Below, piece after piece: positions 8,610 through 16,832 of a DNA stretch of 64,000 nt. Position 1 is the stretch's first letter. Each line of letters begins with the position of its first letter. A model generated the notes under the pieces. That model saw only the letters and a program-made list of their open reading frames with translations, was not told where the DNA came from and ran no database searches. The stretch comes from Agrobacterium vitis (lineage in GTDB: Bacteria > Pseudomonadota > Alphaproteobacteria > Rhizobiales > Rhizobiaceae). Both the position numbers and the translations under genes were made by a program. The stretch lies in the NCBI RefSeq assembly GCF_014926405.1, contig NZ_JACXXJ020000003.1, positions 1,161,001-1,225,000 of the forward strand, written 5' to 3'.

Positions 8610-8653
8610 GTTTGTCAGGGGAAATGGAAACCGGTTTTCCTGAAAAGACAAAC
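8610..8653. repeat. Dispersed palindromic repeat, unit 1 (copy A)
   Basis: TTTGTCAGGGG at the left and GACAAA at the right enclose GGAAACCGGTTTTCC, giving nested dyad symmetry. The same unit occurs near 35607-35651 and, inverted or partial, near 19929 and 22873. A short piece of unit 2 (GACAGACCC) follows at about 8660. It lies between divergent genes. Confidence 0.75.
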
Positions 8654-8740
8654 GAACATGACAGACCCTAGACCATTTCCAACACAGCATGCAGCGGTTT
8701 TGCAGTCGGAAATGCTCTGGTCAATCACCAAGGAGAATGA

Positions 8741-9238
8741 ATGATGACGGTCGAACATCCTAGCGACGAGCATCCGGAAAAGGCCGGCAGGCCTGCTCCT
8801 CCGCACGAGCGACGAAAACGATACTGGATGGCTCTTCCCGCAATCGCCGTGGCGCTCGCCATCGGCGCGGTTGGGGGTGCCGGTGCCATGAAGCTGGTGC
8901 GCCCCGCTCCCGAAATGGCTCCAATGTCTCCTGTTGCGATTTCAATGATGCCGGCATCAAGTCTGGTCACCATCAAGGGAAAAGTCAGCGAGATTTACGG
9001 CAACAAGTTCATCCTGCAGGACGACAGCGGCAAGACTCTGGTCGAAACCGGACCGGCTGGAGACGGTGGAGGCCTTGTCAAGAAGGATGACGTCGTGACC
9101 ATCCAGGGTCGGTTTGACGATGGCGTCGTGCATGCGAGCTACCTTATCGATAGCAGCGGGAAGACAGCGGCTCTTGGTCCGCCAGGTCCGCCGCCGCATA
9201 GACCGTTCGGTGACTTCGCCAATAAACCTGCTCCTTGA
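8741..9238 (+). CDS. YgiW-like OB-fold (BOF family) protein, membrane-anchored or exported
   Basis: A 165-residue protein with one N-terminal hydrophobic segment (MALPAIAVALAIGAVGGAGA, about residues 29-48) after a charged Pro/Lys-rich cytoplasmic stretch. The C-terminal part reads VTIKGKVSEIYGNKFILQDD, then KDDVVTIQGRFDDGVVHASY. This matches the beta-strand pattern of the YgiW/YdeI family of small periplasmic OB-fold proteins associated with stress and envelope signalling. The tail is proline-rich (GPPGPPPHRP). An AAGGAG site precedes the double ATG. It is divergent from a two-component system, as ygiW is linked to qseBC in enterobacteria, so co-regulation is likely. Confidence 0.7.
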   Translation: MMTVEHPSDEHPEKAGRPAPPHERRKRYWMALPAIAVALAIGAVGGAGAMKLVRPAPEMAPMSPVAISMMPASSLVTIKGKVSEIYGNKFILQDDSGKTLVETGPAGDGGGLVKKDDVVTIQGRFDDGVVHASYLIDSSGKTAALGPPGPPPHRPFGDFANKPAP

Positions 9239-9307
9239 GCAACCTGAACCAAAAGCAGGCTGCCACGTTAAGTGATGCGCTTTCCATCCCCACCAAAGGA
9301 AAAACCT

Positions 9308-9703
9308 ATGAAACGTTACATTCTTTCCGCCGTCGCTCTTGCTGCACTGGCCGGAACCGCATTTGCCCAGCAGCCGCCAGCACCGCCACAGCCGCCAGCA
9401 CCACCCGTTGCGGGCGGCATGGCCCCCGATGCCGATGTCGGAACCCCACCACCGCCGCCGCCAGGCATGCCCGGCGGACCGGAAGAGCGTGCCGGACCGC
9501 CGCCGCGTGGCCCAGAAGGCCCGATGGGTCCGCGTGGCCATCGCCCACCACCACCACCGGCGCCTTCCAAGGCGGCCCATTTCCGGGTTGAGGATGGCGA
9601 CACCAGAATTGACATCAAATGCGCTGACGATGAGCCGATGAAGGCCTGCGCCGATATCCTGCTTCAGGTTATTGATCGGTTAAATACTCCTGCGCATCCC
9701 TAA
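9308..9703 (+). CDS. Small exported proline-rich protein of unknown function
   Basis: A 131-residue protein with a signal peptide MKRYILSAVALAALAGTAFA, cut before QQPP. The mature N-terminal 75 residues are dominated by Pro, Gly and Arg (QQPPAPPQPPAPP, TPPPPPPGMPGGPEER), a disordered or polyproline-type segment. The last 45 residues are different: HFRVEDGDTRIDIKCADDEP with two cysteines (IKCADDEPMKACADI). The upstream AAAGGAAAAACC makes the ATG at 9308 the likely start. It follows the YgiW-like gene by 69 bp on the same strand and may share its regulation. No family was recognised; a periplasmic location is inferred. Confidence 0.7.
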   Translation: MKRYILSAVALAALAGTAFAQQPPAPPQPPAPPVAGGMAPDADVGTPPPPPPGMPGGPEERAGPPPRGPEGPMGPRGHRPPPPPAPSKAAHFRVEDGDTRIDIKCADDEPMKACADILLQVIDRLNTPAHP

Positions 9704-9717
9704 GCATTATAACCCTC

Positions 9718-9748
9718 GCTGTCGCACGGATGGCAACCGTGCGACAGC
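9718..9748 (+). terminator. Strong hairpin after the proline-rich protein gene
   Basis: GCTGTCGCACGG at 9718-9729 and CCGTGCGACAGC at 9737-9748 form a perfect 12-bp stem with a 7-nt loop, 14 nt after the stop codon. No clear T-run follows. It lies between convergent genes, so it may act in both directions. Confidence 0.65.
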
Positions 9749-9808
9749 ATCACCCAAAGCGGACAGCCACAAGCCCCGACGGCAATGGTGTAAAACGCCT
9801 GCACCTCA

Positions 9809-10753
9809 TCACTCGTTCACGTCGGGCCTATGAAATCGAGCCGGTTTTGTCTCGGCCTCAACGCCCCCCTGCAATATACTTGAGTACATTCCGGTCGTTC
9901 TGAATTCAGTCGGACTGGCTCCGAAATGACGCCTGAAGACCTTGGAGAAATAGTTCGGCTCTTCGAAGCCGCACATCGTCGATATCTCCTTTACGGAAAG
10001 ATGCGAGCCCTTTGTCAGCAACTTGACCGCTCTTTTCAGACGTTTGTGCAGCACGAATTCCGCTGGCGGCATGCCTTCGCTCGCAGCAAAGACCCGTGAG
10101 AAATGGGCTCGGCTGAGACCAGACACTGCCGCCAGTTGCTCAACGGAAAGAGACTGATCCAGATTGGCCGAAATATGATCGATGACATGCTGCATTGTGC
10201 GATATTCCGCGCTCAAGGTCGGATGTGAGCCAAACACATCGTCATAAAGCGCCATGGCGGCCTCATAGGCGATTGCAGAGGCCCGTCCCGGCGTCTCCGC
10301 GCCCCCGGCAATGAGGCGTTGGCTGCAATCGGCAAGATGCTCGACGGTCTGCTGGTTCAGATTGAGAATAGGTCCCATGGCGGCGAGGATCGCGTTATGG
10401 ATTCGCAGCGCTTCCTCGCCATTCATCGAAATCCAGAAGAACTCCCAGCGCCCCCCTGGCTCCAGCCAATATCGATGATTATGCGGCACCAGGACCAGCA
10501 ATGTCTGGCCCGGCAGGACCCGATAGGTGCTGTTTTCATAGCGCAGGTTTCCAGCACCCGAGATCGTGTATTGAAGAACGGTAAACGGTGTTTGCCCGCG
10601 CTTCCTGCCATCCCAGTCATAGGTGGCATCGCTGCGCACTTCATAGCCTGTGCTTGTCGGCATGGTATGCAGGCTATGGCGGCCCCGAGGCAGCGAAACG
10701 GTGCGCATGATCGGCCCAGCGTCAATCATCGTCTTTAGCACAGAATTACCCAT
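9809..10753 (-). CDS. agpT: AraC-family activator of alpha-galactoside genes (AgpT-like)
   Basis: A 314-residue regulator. The N-terminal half is a cupin-like sensing domain (YENSTYRVLPGQTLLVLVPH, WEFFWISMNGEEA). The C-terminal 100 residues hold two helix-turn-helix motifs: SVEQLAAVSGLSRAHFSRVF and VKEISTMCGFEEPNYFSKVF. The frame is open further upstream, but the ATG at 10753 is preceded by AGAGAGG and begins before the cupin domain, so it is preferred over the upstream start at 11008, which would overlap the divergent gene. In S. meliloti an AraC-type activator, AgpT, controls alpha-galactoside uptake genes; the divergent position here supports the same role. Confidence 0.85.
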   Translation of the reverse strand: MGNSVLKTMIDAGPIMRTVSLPRGRHSLHTMPTSTGYEVRSDATYDWDGRKRGQTPFTVLQYTISGAGNLRYENSTYRVLPGQTLLVLVPHNHRYWLEPGGRWEFFWISMNGEEALRIHNAILAAMGPILNLNQQTVEHLADCSQRLIAGGAETPGRASAIAYEAAMALYDDVFGSHPTLSAEYRTMQHVIDHISANLDQSLSVEQLAAVSGLSRAHFSRVFAASEGMPPAEFVLHKRLKRAVKLLTKGSHLSVKEISTMCGFEEPNYFSKVFRRHFGASPTEFRTTGMYSSILQGGVEAETKPARFHRPDVNE

Positions 10754-10943
10754 GAAAGCATAATACCTCTCTGGCGGTCTGAACGATTTTACAGATAATG
10801 CCGCCCAAGAGGAAAATATACATTGATCGTAGCAATATTCGTGGGGAATGCGACCGGCATCGACGGGGCGCTTCATTTCGCCTGTGCGAATCAATTTTAC
10901 CCTCTCCAGACAAAACGGTCTAACATATGTGGAGGAGCATTGT
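10754..10943. promoter_or_regulatory. Divergent promoter region between agpT and the alpha-galactoside operon
   Basis: A 190-bp spacer between divergent starts. The operon side ends in TGTGGAGGAGCATTGT, a strong ribosome-binding site before the ATG at 10944. The sequence ATTTTAC occurs twice (about 10790 and 10893) and could be part of activator half-sites. No sigma-70 boxes stand out clearly. Its role as the AraC-type control region is inferred from gene arrangement. Confidence 0.45.
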
Positions 10944-12416
10944 ATGAGCAGCTTCAAGATCGCCATCATCGGGGCTGGCAGCGTCGGCTTTACCAAGAAG
11001 CTTTTCACCGACCTTTTGAGCGTGCCGGAGTTTCACAATGTGGAATTTGCGCTCACGGATATCAGCCAGCATAATCTTGATATGATCAAGACAATTCTGG
11101 ACCGGATTGTCGAGGCAAACAGGCTTCCTGCCAAGGTCACGGCGTCTACGGATCGCCGCGACGCCATTGCCGGGGCGCGCTATATTATCAGCTGCGTGCG
11201 CGTCGGCGGTCTTGGGGCCTATGCCGATGATATCAGCATTCCGCTGAAATATGGTGTTGATCAATGCGTGGGGGATACGATTTGCGCCGGCGGTATTCTC
11301 TATGGCCAGCGCAATATTCCGGTCATTCTGGATTTCTGCAAGGATATCCGCGAACTGGCCGAGCCGGGCGCAAAATTCCTCAACTATGCCAACCCCATGG
11401 CGATGAATACCTGGGCGGCGATTGAATATGGCAAGGTCGATACGATCGGCCTTTGCCACGGTGTGCAGCATGGCGCAGAGCAGATAGCCGAGATTTTGGG
11501 CGCAGGCCCGGGCGAGCTGGACTATATTTGCTCTGGTATTAATCACCAGACTTGGTTTGTCGATGTGCGCGTCAAGGGCCGCAAGATTGGCAAGCAGGAG
11601 CTGATCGACGCCTTTGAGGCCCATCCCGTATTTTCGCAGCAGGAAAAACTGCGTATCGATGTTTTGAAACGCTTCGGGGTGTATTCGACCGAGAGCAACG
11701 GCCATTTGTCGGAATATTTGCCATGGTATCGCAAGCGGCCGGAAGAGATTACCCGCTGGATTGACATGTCCGACTGGATTCATGGCGAAACCGGCGGCTA
11801 TCTGCGCTATTCGACAGAGACCCGCAACTGGTTTGAAACCGAGTTTCCGCAGTTTCTGGAAAGTGCGGGCAAGCCGCTTGATCCGGCCAAACGCTCCAAT
11901 GAACATGCCAGCCATATTCTCGAAGCGCTGGAAACCGGTCGAGTTTATCGCGGCCATTTCAACGTGAAGAACAATGGCATTATCACCAATCTTCCCTCGG
12001 ATGCGATTATTGAATCACCCGGATTTGTTGATCGCTTCGGCATCAACATGGTGGCGGGTATCACCCTGCCGGAAGCCTGTGCAGCCACCTGCATTTCCTC
12101 CATCAATGTCCAGCGGATGTCAGTGCATGCGGCTATTTCGGGGGATATCGATCTTCTGAAACTCGCGGTGCTGCATGATCCGCTGGTGGGGGCGATCTGC
12201 ACGCCGGAAGAAGTCTGGCAGATGGTGGATGAAATGGTGGTGGCCCAGGCCGAATGGCTGCCGCAATATGCCCATGCCATTCCGCAGGCCAAGGAGCGCC
12301 TGAGCCGCGCCACCGTCAAGACACGCGACTGGAAGGGCGTTGCCCGACGCGATGTGCGCTCCATTGATGAATTGCGGGCCGAAAAACAAGCGACAAAGCT
12401 GAAGGCCGCAAGCTGA
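10944..12416 (+). CDS. agaL1: GH4 alpha-galactosidase (AgaL1-like)
   Basis: A 490-residue glycoside hydrolase of family 4, which uses NAD+ and a divalent metal and an oxidation-elimination mechanism. The Rossmann start is KIAIIGAGSVGFTKKLF. Metal-linked residues are in GLCHGVQHG (Cys) and CSGINHQTW (His). NYANPMAMNTWA is the family signature around the substrate. It probably cleaves melibiose or raffinose in the cytoplasm after import. The start chosen follows GGAGGAG; the reading frame extends upstream without a good site. It leads the operon divergent from the AraC gene. The activity could also be alpha-glucosidase, since GH4 covers both. Confidence 0.88.
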   Translation: MSSFKIAIIGAGSVGFTKKLFTDLLSVPEFHNVEFALTDISQHNLDMIKTILDRIVEANRLPAKVTASTDRRDAIAGARYIISCVRVGGLGAYADDISIPLKYGVDQCVGDTICAGGILYGQRNIPVILDFCKDIRELAEPGAKFLNYANPMAMNTWAAIEYGKVDTIGLCHGVQHGAEQIAEILGAGPGELDYICSGINHQTWFVDVRVKGRKIGKQELIDAFEAHPVFSQQEKLRIDVLKRFGVYSTESNGHLSEYLPWYRKRPEEITRWIDMSDWIHGETGGYLRYSTETRNWFETEFPQFLESAGKPLDPAKRSNEHASHILEALETGRVYRGHFNVKNNGIITNLPSDAIIESPGFVDRFGINMVAGITLPEACAATCISSINVQRMSVHAAISGDIDLLKLAVLHDPLVGAICTPEEVWQMVDEMVVAQAEWLPQYAHAIPQAKERLSRATVKTRDWKGVARRDVRSIDELRAEKQATKLKAAS

Positions 12417-12530
12417 TCCAGACAAAAACATGACATCCGGTTTCTGAGGAGGGACTGGATGCCATGACCCGCAAGGGAGCGCCGCGCATTTTGCGGCACA
12501 GCTACAAGAAGTGAGGAGGGAACAACCATC

Positions 12531-14618
12531 ATGAAAAACGTCATCCATACCGGAAAGTCCGCTGCCCTGTTGCTCGGCGTGTCGGTTTTTGCTGTTGCAG
12601 CCTTTGCGTCCGAGCCGACTGTGGTGCCCGAGGCTCCGCCCTTTCCGGGGCAAGGCAAGATCACCTATGTGCCGCGTGACTCCATTGAGGAGTTCAAGGC
12701 CTTGCCGAATTACAGCGAGCCGGATTGGGTGACGGAGAAATTCGTCAAAACCGGCAAACTGCCGCCGGTGAAGGAGCGGCTGCCGAAAGAGCCTCTGGTG
12801 TTCAAAACCGGCAATATGCCCGACGGCATCGGCGTCTATGGCGATACCTTGCGCCACGTGATTGGTGGCAGGCCCGAGGGCTGGAACTATTCGGCGGGCC
12901 AGACCCAAGGCTGGGGCGGTATCGATATTGCCATGTCCGAATGCCTGACGCGTACAGCCCCGCTGTTTCAGGTGAAGGCCGATGATGTCGAACCTTTGCC
13001 TAATCTCGCCAAGAGCTGGGATTGGTCTGCGGATGGACACAAGCTGACCATGCATCTGATTGAGGGCGCAAAATGGTCGGATGGGGCACCGTTTACCTCT
13101 GATGATGTGATGTTCTACTGGAATGACAATGTGCTGGACAGAAATGTCACACCCTTGAACGGCGCAACGCCCGAAACCTTTGGTGAAGGCACGACACTGA
13201 AGGCCATTGATGATTATACCGTCGAATGGACCTTCAAGGAGGCGTTTCCGCGACAATATATGTTCGCCATGGCTTACGGAACATTCTGCCCCGGTCCAGC
13301 CCATATCCTCAAAACAAAGCACCCGAAATATGCCAAGGACTTCACCTATGATCAGTATAAGAACGGCTTTCCGCCTGAATATATGAACATTCCGGTGATG
13401 GGTGCCTGGGTGCCCGTGTCCTATCGTTCTGATGATATGATCGTGCTGCGCCGCAATCCCTATTACTGGAAGGTGGATGAGCAGGGGCATCAACTGCCCT
13501 ATATCAATGAGATCCACTACAAGCTCTCCACATGGGCCGACCGCGATGTGCAGGCGATTGCCGGCTCCGGCGACCTCTCCAATCTTGAGCAGCCGGAGAA
13601 TTTTGTCGAAAGCCTGAAGCGGGCAGCGCAGCCATCTGCCCCTTCCCGCCTTGCCTTTGGCGCGCGTCTGATTGGCTATAATCTGCGGCTCAACTATTCG
13701 GCCAATGGCTGGGGTGATCCCGATGCGCGTGGCCAGGCCGTGCGCGAGCTGAACCGCAATCCCGATTTCCGCAAAGCCATTACCATGGCACTGGATCGTA
13801 AGAAGATCGGGGAATCGCTGGTCAAGGGACCGTTCACCGCCATTTATCCGGGCGGATTGTCGTCAGGAACGAGCTTTTATGATCGCCAGTCAACGATCTA
13901 TTATCCCTTCGATCTGGCCGGTGCCAAGGCACTTCTGGCCAAGGCCGGGCTGAAGGATACCGATGGCGACGGCTTCGTCAATTTCCCGGCGGGCGTGGCG
14001 GGTGGTCAGGATGTGCAGATCGTTCTGCTGTCCACTTCAGACTATGGAACCGATCGCAATCTTGCCGAAGGCGTGATTGGCCAGATGGAAAAGCTCGGCC
14101 TGAAAGTGGTGCTGAACTCACTGGATGGTGTCAAACGCGATCAGGCCAATTTTGGCGGCCGGTTCGATTGGATGATCCGCCGCAATGATCCCGACATGAC
14201 ATCCGTGGTGCAAAACACCGCGCAATTGGCACCGACCGGGCCACGCACCAGCGGGCATCACCGCGCGGGGAAGGACGGCACGGTTGATCTGATGCCCTAT
14301 GAGAAGCAGCTAGTTGCCATCGTCAACAGGTTCATTGCGTCTCAGGACAATGTCGAGCGACGGGATTTAATGAAACAATATCAGAAAATCGCCACTGAAA
14401 ATGTCGATACCATTGGACTGACGGAATATCCCGGTGCGCTGATCATCAACAAGCGGTTCTCCAACGTTCCGGTCGGCGCTCCGATCTTCATGTTCAACTG
14501 GGCGGAAGACACCATCATCCGCGAACGCATGTTTGTCGCCGCAGACAAGCAGGGTGATTTCGAACTGTTCAAAAACCAGCTTCCCGGCAAGCCGGGCGAA
14601 AACAAACCTCTCAACTGA
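12531..14618 (+). CDS. agpA: ABC substrate-binding protein family 5, alpha-galactoside binding (AgpA-like)
   Basis: A 695-residue periplasmic binding protein, longer than the usual 500-600 of family 5 (DppA/OppA type), which agrees with AgpA. A signal peptide covers about residues 1-27 (LLLGVSVFAVAAFASEP). The mature protein has an extra N-terminal region (residues 30-120) before the family 5 core: PNLAKSWDWSADGHKLTMHL, GAKWSDGAPFTSDDVMFYW and FRKAITMALDRKKIGESL. In S. meliloti, AgpA binds melibiose and raffinose although it belongs to the peptide-binding family. It is followed by two permeases and a double ATPase. The start is preceded by GTGAGGAGGG. Confidence 0.88.
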   Translation: MKNVIHTGKSAALLLGVSVFAVAAFASEPTVVPEAPPFPGQGKITYVPRDSIEEFKALPNYSEPDWVTEKFVKTGKLPPVKERLPKEPLVFKTGNMPDGIGVYGDTLRHVIGGRPEGWNYSAGQTQGWGGIDIAMSECLTRTAPLFQVKADDVEPLPNLAKSWDWSADGHKLTMHLIEGAKWSDGAPFTSDDVMFYWNDNVLDRNVTPLNGATPETFGEGTTLKAIDDYTVEWTFKEAFPRQYMFAMAYGTFCPGPAHILKTKHPKYAKDFTYDQYKNGFPPEYMNIPVMGAWVPVSYRSDDMIVLRRNPYYWKVDEQGHQLPYINEIHYKLSTWADRDVQAIAGSGDLSNLEQPENFVESLKRAAQPSAPSRLAFGARLIGYNLRLNYSANGWGDPDARGQAVRELNRNPDFRKAITMALDRKKIGESLVKGPFTAIYPGGLSSGTSFYDRQSTIYYPFDLAGAKALLAKAGLKDTDGDGFVNFPAGVAGGQDVQIVLLSTSDYGTDRNLAEGVIGQMEKLGLKVVLNSLDGVKRDQANFGGRFDWMIRRNDPDMTSVVQNTAQLAPTGPRTSGHHRAGKDGTVDLMPYEKQLVAIVNRFIASQDNVERRDLMKQYQKIATENVDTIGLTEYPGALIINKRFSNVPVGAPIFMFNWAEDTIIRERMFVAADKQGDFELFKNQLPGKPGENKPLN

Positions 14619-14691
14619 TCAGCAGCGCTTCAGCCTGTGACTTTTGCGCAGGCTGAAGGCAACTCCCTGAAACACAAGAGAGCACATTCCC

Positions 14692-15705
14692 ATGTTTAGA
14701 TTTCTGCTTGTGCGCATAGCCTCTGCCATTCCTGTGCTGTTTGTTCTCAGCGTTGTGACCTTTGCCATCATCAAGGCCCCTCCGGGGGATTACAGCGACT
14801 ACATCCGTTCCCAGATGATCAATCAAGGCGGCGCATCGTTTGAAGCCGCCGATGCGCAGGCGCAGGCCTATAAAATTGCCAATGGGTTGGATAAACCGAT
14901 CCCCATCCAATACATCAACTGGATTACCGGCATCGTCACCCGGGGCGATTTTGGCCATAGCCTGTTCTACAACAAACCTGTGTCGGAAGTGGTGGGCGAG
15001 CGGCTGCCCCGGACATTGGCGCTGGCGCTGGTTTGCCATATCCTTGCCTCCGTCATTGGCATCACCTTCGGCATTCTGGCGGCAACCCGGCAATATACCT
15101 GGGTGGATAGTCTGCTGTCCGGCATCTCGTTTCTCGGCATGACCGTGCCACGTTTTTTGATGGCGCTGATCATCGTCTACATCATGGTGTTCCATTTCAA
15201 TGCTACGGAAATCAACAGCTTCAACTCTGCCAAATATGGTGGAGCGCCATGGTCCTTTGCCAAATTCCTCGACCTCTTGCAGCATGTATGGCCGGTGATT
15301 GCCATCGCCACCTTTGGCGGGCTGGCTTATAATATGCGGGTCATGCGCGGCAATCTGCTGGATACGCTGAACGCGCAATATGTCGAAACAGCCCGCGCCA
15401 AGGGCCTCAGCGAGCGACAGGTGATCTTGCGCCATGCGGTGCCAAATGCGCTGCATCCGCTGATCATGTATCAGGGCGTCGTGCTGCCCTATATGCTGAC
15501 CGGCGAGATTGAAACGGCGATTATTTTTGCCCTGCCAACCGTTGGCCCGGCCATTGTTGGCTCCATGTGGGTCGGCGATGTCTATGTCACCGCAACCTTC
15601 ATGCTGGTCCTCTCCGCCACGCTGATTGTTGGTAATATCATTGCCGACATGCTGCTGGCGCTTCTTGATCCTCGAGTTCGATTGGGCGGAGGGGCGCACG
15701 CATGA
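14692..15705 (+). CDS. agpB: ABC permease, DppB type (AgpB-like)
   Basis: A 337-residue inner-membrane permease of the dipeptide/oligopeptide type. MFRFLLVRIASAIPVLFVLS is the characteristic first membrane segment, and a long periplasmic loop follows. The cytoplasmic EAA loop reads ETARAKGLSERQVILRHAVP, which contacts the ATPase. About six membrane helices can be drawn. The last codons overlap the start of the next permease by 4 nt (ATGA), so the two are translationally coupled. With the neighbouring permease and the fused ATPase it forms the alpha-galactoside importer. Confidence 0.9.
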   Translation: MFRFLLVRIASAIPVLFVLSVVTFAIIKAPPGDYSDYIRSQMINQGGASFEAADAQAQAYKIANGLDKPIPIQYINWITGIVTRGDFGHSLFYNKPVSEVVGERLPRTLALALVCHILASVIGITFGILAATRQYTWVDSLLSGISFLGMTVPRFLMALIIVYIMVFHFNATEINSFNSAKYGGAPWSFAKFLDLLQHVWPVIAIATFGGLAYNMRVMRGNLLDTLNAQYVETARAKGLSERQVILRHAVPNALHPLIMYQGVVLPYMLTGEIETAIIFALPTVGPAIVGSMWVGDVYVTATFMLVLSATLIVGNIIADMLLALLDPRVRLGGGAHA

Positions 15706-16820
15706 AAGCCGATGTTCAAACCATAGCCATGTCCTCTCCCGCCAACACACACAGCAACGAAACCTATCTGGCGCTGGTCTGGCGACGCCTGCGGCGCTCC
15801 TGGACCGGAATGATGGGCCTTGTGCTGGTCTGCCTGCTGATGCTGATGGTGGTGTTTGCCGAGTTTTTCGCTCCCGTTGATCCGAAGCTGACCGGCACAG
15901 CCTTTGCGCCACCGCAGACCATCAGCATCACCGACCAAGAAGGCAATCTCGTATTGCCCCGCACCTATCCACTGGGAGAAAGCACGGCGCTTGACCCTAT
16001 TACCTTCCAGCCCATTTCTGGGCCAGACTATGATAATCCCGTCAACCTTGGCTTTTTCGTCAAGGGTTTCAGCTACAATCTGTTCGGCCTTTTGCCCACA
16101 GATCGGCATTTCTTCGGCGCAACGGATGGCACACCGGTGAATTTTCTTGGCACCGATAAATTTGGCCGCGATGTGCTGTCACGTATCTTTTACGGCTCCC
16201 GCGTGTCGTTGATGATTGCCTTGACGGTGGTGTTTATTGTCACCCTGGTGGGTACAACGGTCGGCATGGTCTCCGGCTATTATGGTGGCCAATTCGATAC
16301 ATGGATGCAGCGCTTTGTGGAGCTGGTTCTGGCCTTCCCGCAATTGCCCCTCTATCTGGCGCTGACTTCGCTGATCCCGGTCACAGCTCCCACCAATGTG
16401 TTTCTGGGCTTTGTCATCGTTGTCATGTCGGCGCTGGGTTGGGCGCAGATGTCGCGCGAAGTGCGCGGCAAAACACTGGCGCTGGCGCGCATTGATTATG
16501 TGCGGGCTGCCATGGCCATTGGGGCCACGGATCGGCGCATCATCCTTCAGCATATTTTTCCCAATGTGATGAGCCATGTCATCGTGTCCGTCACACTGGC
16601 CATTCCAAGCGTAGTTCTGCTGGAATCCTTCCTTGGTTTTCTGGGCTTTGCGGTCAAGCCGCCGCTGATTTCCTGGGGCCTGATGTTGCAGGATACCTCG
16701 ACCTATTCCGTCATTGGATCCTATCCGTGGATCCTGTCTCCCGTGGCTTTCGTGCTGATCACCGTCTTTGCGTTCAATGCGCTGGGCGATGGGTTGCGCG
16801 ACGCCGTTGACCCTTATTGA
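15702..16820 (+). CDS. agpC: ABC permease, DppC type (AgpC-like)
   Basis: A 372-residue partner permease. The first helix is GMMGLVLVCLLMLMVVFAEF. A long loop between helices 1 and 2 (about residues 60-140) is typical of DppC proteins with large binding proteins. FLGTDKFGRDVLSRIFYGSR and the EAA loop VRAAMAIGATDRRIILQHIF are diagnostic. It starts within the last codons of the preceding permease and ends 12 nt before the ATPase, with GAGGAGG as ribosome-binding site for the latter. Confidence 0.9.
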   Translation: MKADVQTIAMSSPANTHSNETYLALVWRRLRRSWTGMMGLVLVCLLMLMVVFAEFFAPVDPKLTGTAFAPPQTISITDQEGNLVLPRTYPLGESTALDPITFQPISGPDYDNPVNLGFFVKGFSYNLFGLLPTDRHFFGATDGTPVNFLGTDKFGRDVLSRIFYGSRVSLMIALTVVFIVTLVGTTVGMVSGYYGGQFDTWMQRFVELVLAFPQLPLYLALTSLIPVTAPTNVFLGFVIVVMSALGWAQMSREVRGKTLALARIDYVRAAMAIGATDRRIILQHIFPNVMSHVIVSVTLAIPSVVLLESFLGFLGFAVKPPLISWGLMLQDTSTYSVIGSYPWILSPVAFVLITVFAFNALGDGLRDAVDPY

Positions 16821-16832
16821 GGAGGCCAAGTC

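Noticed and set aside
12120..13517. Minus-strand frame of about 465 codons opposite the GH4 and binding-protein genes
   Set aside because: Antisense to strong genes with no ribosome-binding site or domain.
14611..15912. Minus-strand frame opposite the agpB permease
   Set aside because: Histidine- and glutamine-rich shadow typical of reversed membrane protein genes.
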